From contig NC_091931.1 of the NCBI RefSeq assembly GCF_041260155.1, positions 14,661,861 through 14,725,860 on the forward strand: a stretch of DNA of 64,000 nt. Reading direction: 5' to 3'. The first letter of the stretch is position 1. The number at the start of each line of letters is the position of its first letter. This document shows, in pieces, positions 58,141 to 64,000 of this stretch. The position numbers were made by a program, and so were the translations under genes. This DNA is from Ptychodera flava. Taxonomy: Eukaryota > Hemichordata > Enteropneusta > Ptychoderidae. Under the pieces are notes generated by a model. That model had not been told where the DNA came from. It saw nothing but the letters and a program-made list of their open reading frames with translations, and ran no database searches.

Positions 58141-61100
58141 GTGAGTATAAAAGACAGAAACTATAGAAGGATTGTTACAGTCTTGTTTTTGTCAATGGCA
58201 GTTTGATGGGATCTGGGTACGTCATTGGTTGAAGCGAGAAAAAGTCACAGCAAGTCGCGAAGGCAACACCTTGCGAAGATGACTGAACTGCTGACTTACT
58301 GTCACTTTTAACCACGTAACAAATTATTCAGCGGATCTGACTCTTGTAAGAACTCTGATTTGATAAAAACCCAAGTTACATCTTTCCATGAATGTTCAGG
58401 GATTTTCTTAACCAATGAGGGGGAAATTTGTACAGATTCTACTGCATAGGAAGGCATTCCTGTGTATGGGGACATTCTTTTGTTACCGGCCCATATGGGT
58501 TTTTGATGAAAACGACCCATGTGGAGCGATTGTTTTCGTGAAAAGTGATCCATTCGGGTGGCACATGAGCTTACCCGTATACACCTTTCTATGGGAGTCC
58601 CCCCGGGGCGGAGAGGGAGGAACGCCGCATTCAATTTCGGAGCATTTCTCTGCGTGTTACCACTTCAACTAAAGTCATACCGGGATTCATCCTTCAACAA
58701 ACAGTCTATTCATCTTTATTAGTTGGGAAATGACCTCTGATTGCCCTTATATACTTCTTTGGACCTTGAACATACGTATGCGTTGCAAGTTACGATGAAA
58801 ACCGCGAGAATTTAGCCTATCACTACGGTAATTGGAATGACAGTTTTTGTTTTGTTTTGTTTTTTTTTTTTTTATAGTATGCTCCTCGAAAGTGAAAGAC
58901 TTAAACTTTTGCTCAAACTTTCCTGAATGAAGCTGTCAACCATTCTCTTACCAAATCAACAATAAAAATGGGGGATCACCGTGCAAAGTTTGGAACTAGC
59001 GAAACACATTGCCAAAAATTGCGATATTCCAAATTCAAAATTGCCCCATTCCTGTGTTAACTCTGTGGGCGAAAATAAAATTTTTCATTTTCGAAAAACT
59101 AAGACGGTAAAGTTTTTCTTTCTCCAAGAGCTTCAAACTGAGCCCTTAAAAGTGGTATAGATCAGAGCTAAAAAGAATTGTGGAAATTTGAGAGTCCGAC
59201 TATCTGTACCCTAGGCGCGTTGTACCTTAAGGTGGCCATTTTGTTTTCATTTCAAAAGATCCCAACGAACTTGTGCACAAAATATATTGTATTCCAACAG
59301 AGACACACGCAAGGCGGCATTTCAAAAACTGGACTTCACCGTACCGTTGCGCGGTTAGAAATGAAGTGTGGGGGTTCTAGCGCTATCTGCGCTGTGTTAA
59401 CGGAGTAGCGTGCAATTGTCCAATGTACATCGTTTTGGTTATCAACTAACTTCTGGTTTGGACTGGAACTAATCTGCTAACAACCGTATTGAATATTGTA
59501 CAAGGCCGATACATTCTGTCTTAACATCATTCAGGGAGGAGAATGAAAAACTACATAATATGTTATATTGTTTGGCATAACAACAATAGTGAAAAATATT
59601 ATTAAAAGTTACAAGCATTGTCTGTTTGAATTCCGGCAGAATGCTGTGCGTGTTCTGGTCAGCCGCGCCGCTGGAACTGTACCAGTTGAAGCCCAGTTCC
59701 GGACTAAGGTAACCACAAGCTTTAAATGGATCCAATATTTTGTAAGCATCATAGTTTTTCATGATTAAATACTGGATATGCCAAATTCTCTGCAAATATA
59801 TACGGATCCTTTGAACTAACCCGTGAAATAGCCTGTGAACAGCTACAATTCTATGTGCTAACAATAATTAAGATAGAATGTTCTAATCTAGGCATTTGAT
59901 TTGATGCGTTTATCACATTGTTAACACGGAAGCCAGTGTAATTTTAGTTGAAAACTGCCCATTTCCTTGTTGTATGTGCATCAAATAAACAACCAGGCTG
60001 CCTCATTTGTGAATGTAGGCTTGCCGTGAAAGGCAAAACACGGGTACAAAACACTGCATGGTGTTATCACTCATTTGACAGCTAGACAAAACGGTATACT
60101 CAGAGGGGCACATAATGCACTGAACTTCTCCAAAGCTTACTTCCCAATGTTCGAGTGAACACAAGTCAGTTACATAGTTGGGCACCATTTCAACATGAAT
60201 ACCTTTCGAATGCATGTATCGATTTCTGTTTTTCGAAAAAGTTTGACATTGCACACATTACTGCAAAAATGATGGTAGTGTAAGGTCAAAGTCCAGCTTA
60301 ATGAATGTAGACGGAAGAAACTTTCTACCCATATAGAAATTTTTAAGAGCGACCAATGTCCAGCTTAACAGGAAAACACAAGGGAAGCTCAATCGAACTT
60401 CTGTTGTCAATATAAGCAAGTGGTTATATGAGTTCGAGACTGTATTTAGTCCCCATAATGAATGCTCCTCTTTAGTTTGATGGGTTTTGTGACCAGCCAA
60501 ATCTCTGATACCTGTCTGTGTTTAGGCGTACCGACTACATCTACTTGAAAGTGGACCATCTACTCTGGTGAATCTGACCCGGGATGACGCGTTGAAGTTC
60601 TACAGGCAGATGACACTCATCCGTTACATGGAAGAGGAAATCGATAAACTCTACAGTGAGGAGTACATACGAGGCGTTTGCCACAACTGTATTGGTCAGG
60701 TACGACACAGCTTATTGATTACTCTATTCAAATTCTTATCAGAAGACAAATCTTGAGGTATATATATGTACCCCGTCCCGGGATTCAAGTCGAAACTTAA
60801 ACTCTTGTTCTGTTATCAACGGATATAAAAACTTACGTAGAGTATCTATTTTTCGATAAATTAAACGCGGTTGTCTTGCGTAGATGTCATATGCAAATTT
60901 GACTTCAGTCTCATGCCAAGAGGAAGAAGCTGAACAGTATTACGATCATATTCCGGAATTATTCACAAGATATTTACATTTTCCTTCTGTCGTATGCACA
61001 CTCAGTGGGTGAATGACCGGCCAATCCGGCTGACATTAGTTGTAGAGATATGCTCAGTCGTTACCTGCTGTTCATTGTTTTTTGTTAACGCCAGGAAGCG

Positions 61101-61221
61101 TTGAGCATTGGGGTGGAAGGCGCTATCGAGCCAGAAGATCTTGTGATGGGAGGATATCGGAATCATGGATGGGTGTACACAAGAGGTCTTTCTGTCCTAG
61201 AAATTATCGCTGAGCTATTAG
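58093..61221 (+). CDS. pyruvate dehydrogenase E1 alpha-like, N-terminal part (incomplete)
   Basis: Four exons join in phase (58093-58140, 59640-59708, 60526-60699, 61095-61221) into 139 complete residues plus one base. The first about 39 residues are rich in Arg, Lys, Ala and Val and lack acidic residues until Glu34, as expected for a mitochondrial presequence. Exon 3 aligns with PDHA1 (LTRDDALKFYRQM against LTREDGLKYYRMM; YIRGVCHNCIGQ against IIRGFCHLCDGQ). Exon 4 has GYRNHGWVYTRGLSVLEIIA, matching human AYRAHGFTFTRGLSVREIL, which argues for PDHA rather than BCKDHA. PDHA with PDHB decarboxylates pyruvate using thiamine diphosphate in the matrix. The next exon, which should carry the GGxAxGKGGSMH motif and, later, the GDGxxNQG cofactor site, is not in the window. 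Substitutions at conserved positions hint at a diverged paralogue. Confidence 0.82.
58873..59230 (+). mobile_element. TTAA MITE family 'CACCTCGAAAG', copy 3
   Basis: Same family as 48948-49306, in intron 1 of the PDHA-like gene. The left end is abraded next to a poly-T run (58850-58873); the right end is GCGCGTTGTACCTTAA. Confidence 0.8.
59640..59708 (+). CDS. PDHA-like exon 2 (aa 17-39)
   Basis: NAVRVLVSRAAGTVPVEAQF then RTK. Acceptor TTCCGGCAG, donor GTAACC, phase 0 at both ends. Confidence 0.65.
60526..60699 (+). CDS. PDHA-like exon 3 (aa 40-97)
   Basis: AYRLHLLESGPSTLVNLTRD, then DALKFYRQMTLIRYMEEEID and YIRGVCHNCIGQ. Acceptor GTGTTTAG, donor GTACGA, phase 0. Confidence 0.88.
61095..61221 (+). 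CDS. PDHA-like exon 4 (aa 98-140)
   Basis: EALSIGVEGAIEPEDLVMGG then YRNHGWVYTRGLSVLEIIAE and LL plus one base. Acceptor AACGCCAG, donor GTTAGT, phase 1 end. Confidence 0.88.
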
Positions 61222-63754
61222 GTTAGTAATGTCAAACAGTCTCCGGTTTTATTACAGCTGTATCATCTCCTACGTCAAGGCAGTATCGGTATGTGACATC
61301 TCAATAACAGAAACAATTACAGATACAGTAAAGAAATACTTTGTTAAATTGCTTTCTGGATGGTTGAACATGATTATTTGAAATGTCACCCTGGGGTGAA
61401 CTCTTTTTATAGTTTACCAGGCCAACCTCATTACGGCACGTCAGAAAGTTAAGACACTATTACAATTTAGTTTGCTTTGTACCCGGATTATACTCCCACT
61501 GCACTTATTACAATTTAGTTTATGGTTCACAGTGGACTTGCTGCTACCTCGGCCTGGAGATTACTCGTTTGCCTTGCTCACAGGTATTCGGCACCTTCAA
61601 AAAAGACTGACTCTCAGAGTTCACCGGTACTGCATAGCATTCATTTCATAGCAGACAAGTTCACAAAGGCAATCGCCCAAGCTCTCCCATACATTGGCAT
61701 TGAACGACGGCTGAGGTGTCTGTCGCGTCGTCCGCATGTATTTTGTATTGTCATGGCGTGGGATTTTTAATGTCCAGAAAGGCATGACAAAAAGAATGGC
61801 TTCAATATTACAATACCGGTATATTTAAAGATGAAATATTCTCCTAATCATATTTACATATGGTGTTTATCTGCTGAAATGTAATGTTAGACGTCATCTC
61901 TAATTAAATACTGCTAGTTTTCAATCGGGTTCGAACCTACAACATACGGCATCAGTCGCCTAGCGGAGAGGCAACAGAGAGAACCGCTCGGCTAAATCCC
62001 CACTCTCATAAAAGAGTGGTTCAATAACCGCCTAACTTGTTACATTTTTCTGACTACGACCGCTCCACACGTTGTAGAGTTCGTAAGGCACTCACGCATG
62101 TACGCTCACTATCACACATCGCACACACACAAACTTATCGAAATGGTTAAAAAACTCACCTATAATTAGTGTCCCTTGTACACTAATGTATCTGTCCCGG
62201 CAAACTTTCGAAAAAAGGTTGGTGCACCCTTTTTCTAGTCATCATCACGTCATCCTCCGTATTATCAAATTAACTCTGTAACAGTTGTCAAACCTTACAT
62301 ATTTTATTTTCCTCTCTTCGAACTCAAACGGTTCACAGAACAAAATGCATATCTATCATGCATATCTATCATTTTAAGAGGCAGAGTGTGTTTTATCATC
62401 GTCTATTTCTCGGTTCGCAAAAAGATGGACAACTAAATTGTTCCCTTCATTTCCCTTCATTTTTGACCTCGTGGGCGTCATAATTGTGGTGAACTATCAG
62501 TTTTACTAGTCTTTCTATCTCTTTGTTGAAGAATTATTTTTAAATTACTAGACACATTACTGTGATAGAAGACCCTTTAGAAACAATTCGTTATGTCTCT
62601 AGAGTGAACAAGTTGAACACCATTTATGATATGCATTACTTTAAAAAAAAAAAAAAAACCCAAAAAAAAACACTCAACAACACTCAGCTGTTTTAAAAGC
62701 GAGACAAGTTTGGAAACTCGCTTTATATTGGCAGAGATCTCAGATGTAGGCCTACAATCAAATAACAAAGTGATTTCAAATCACAAAAGGCAAAAATGAT
62801 TCATAGGAATCTAATCATTCTGGTAGAGTCGGCTAAAAACCCGAAATAATTACTCCAGTCTTACTTGTTAATATATTCACGATTCAAATGTTCAACCAAG
62901 AGTTCGTCAGTCATCACCGTGCACAGAGTTCTTGATGCTTTGAACAGTTAATTATACGATTCTTTTTAAAGAAAGTGGCCGATGTTGCGCTCACCTCGCC
63001 GCGTCGGTCTTTGTTGTCCAGTGTATGTTGCCAAACCTGTATAATTTCTCATTTCGTGGCCACGTTGCTAGTGTTCTATGTCGTTCCGCTCCAGCTGATT
63101 ATATTCGAACCTTTCCATCCTCGTGTTGACTTCCGGGTCTTCAGAGTCCGTACTTTTAACAGAATCAGTTATTACCGGAAGTTTAAGATTCATTATTAAA
63201 TCATTTTGGCTTATTCGGTTCTTGTCGTCGTCATAGTGGTTGGTCGGTGATTCTTCGTGAATTTTGCTTTCTACCCGGATTCTACACCACTTGTGACAAT
63301 TTTAGTTCATGTTTCACAGTGAATTTGCCGCTCCTTCGGTCTTTGGATTAATCGTCTGGCTTGTAAATCGTTCACGATTCTAACAACTTCATTGACCTTC
63401 AAGCAGAATTAGAAAAGAACAAGAATGATATCTAAGGTTGAGGAAAACGCTCTCTGTAACAACAAGATGATCAGAAATAGCCCGATTACACACCGTGACA
63501 CGGTTTGTAAGAAGTAATGAAAATAATAGTTTTGTGCCATAAATACTTAATTCTTGTTAACATTCATCTCATATTACTCGGCTATTAAACCTTTGATACA
63601 TGTGCATGTGTAGGTATTCTAGTTTGTTGCTACGTCTCGACATGCGTTTTTACGGTTAGTGCCGGTTAGTGAGATTATTGCTGAACAGGTCATCGTTTAA
63701 AACTGTTAAAACACATCATTTGATTTTGGTAACCATCTGCGAAAAAACATCACA
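61222..63754. other. intron 4 / downstream region with duplicated pieces
   Basis: No exon 5 was found. A stretch at about 61450-61575 is repeated, diverged, at about 63255-63372. Both contain TACCCGGATT and TTTAGTT(T/C)ATG followed by a TTCACAGTG segment. A poly-A run is at 62641-62668. The open frame 61522-61770 has no PDHA resemblance. Confidence 0.55.
61924..62007 (-). repeat. tRNA-like sequence, probably a tRNA-derived SINE or pseudo-tRNA
   Basis: On the minus strand, an A box TTAGCCGAGCGG (61995..61984) and a B box GGTTCGAACCC (61937..61927) are separated as in Ser/Leu-type tRNAs. An anticodon-like stem TTGCCT / AGGCGA encloses a 7-base loop. The acceptor stem does not pair and position 37 is not a purine, so a working tRNA is unlikely. 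Confidence 0.5.
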
Positions 63755-63756
63755 AA

Positions 63757-64000
63757 CGAGCCTGGGAGATCTAGTGATGGTGGATATCGGAATCGCGGAT
63801 AGGTGTACACAAGAGGTCAGTGTCCTAGAAAATATTGCCAAGTTATTAGGATAGTAGTGTCAAATATTCTCCAGTTTCATTACAGCTGTGTCATCACCTA
63901 CGTCAAAGACGGTATCAGTGAGTGAATCTCAATAACAGATAAATAACACATACAGTAGAGAAATACTTTGTTAAATTCCTTTCTGGATGATTGGACGTTA
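63757..64000 (+). pseudogene. decayed copy of PDHA-like exon 4 and intron 4 (runs off window)
   Basis: The segment from GAGCCTGGGAGATCTAGTGA to the window end matches about 61135-61385, covering the 3' half of exon 4 and the start of intron 4. TGG has become TAG (GGATGGGTG to GGATAGGTG), one base is lost in GATGGGAGG, and AGGTCTTTCTGTCC has shrunk to AGGTCAGTGTCC. The intron match continues into CTCAATAACAGA and AAATACTTTGTTAAATT, so the duplication was genomic rather than a retrocopy. Confidence 0.8.

Noticed and set aside
61522..61770. Open frame following PDHA-like exon 4, considered as exon 5
   Set aside because: It lacks the expected GGxAxGKGGSMH motif, and its first part belongs to a segment duplicated at 63.3 kb.

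Overview
This is AT-rich animal nuclear DNA. The genes are split into short exons with canonical GT..AG introns, and the introns and intergenic spaces are packed with small inverted-repeat transposons, minisatellites and microsatellites. The conceptual proteins resemble human ones closely enough for exon-by-exon comparison, while repeat texture (many TACATGTA-like strings, TTAA-flanked fold-back elements) suggests a marine invertebrate. A hemichordate- or other ambulacrarian/amphioxus-like deuterostome is my best guess, and that is inference, not proof. No bacterial, viral or CRISPR content was seen.

Layout. (1) About 0-3 kb, minus strand: an orphan open exon at the left edge, then a two-exon gene (2943..1754) for a basic coiled-coil protein of about 200 aa, apparently broken by a single-base frameshift. 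(2) 3-11 kb: mostly repeats, including a direct duplication of a block of about 0.7 kb whose second copy is interrupted by a 245-bp hAT-like MITE. (3) 11.26-30.73 kb, plus strand: a complete 25-exon ARMH3 (C10orf76) orthologue; all splice phases join to a 685-aa protein. (4) 30.7-38.2 kb: intergenic, with repeats. (5) 38.21-50.60 kb, plus strand: a complete seven-exon SLC38A7-like amino acid transporter (470 aa). (6) 50.6-58.1 kb: 3' UTR, a 150-bp-unit tandem array with hairpin start, and a 1.1-kb inverted-terminal element. (7) 58.09 kb to the right edge, plus strand: the first four coding exons of a pyruvate dehydrogenase E1-alpha-like gene, followed by a decayed second copy of part of its exon 4 and intron 4 that runs off the window.

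The genes are not a functional cluster. ARMH3 is a Golgi scaffold that works with PI4KB and GBF1, SLC38A7-like is a (lysosomal) glutamine/asparagine carrier, and PDHA is a mitochondrial matrix enzyme. The most unusual material is non-genic: three loci built as a hairpin followed by tandem units, of about 146 bp in the best-kept array and 150 bp in a second family; several TTAA-type and 8-bp-target-site fold-back elements, two of them with visible target-site duplications; and CTTT microsatellites that serve as the polypyrimidine tract of two transporter exons.
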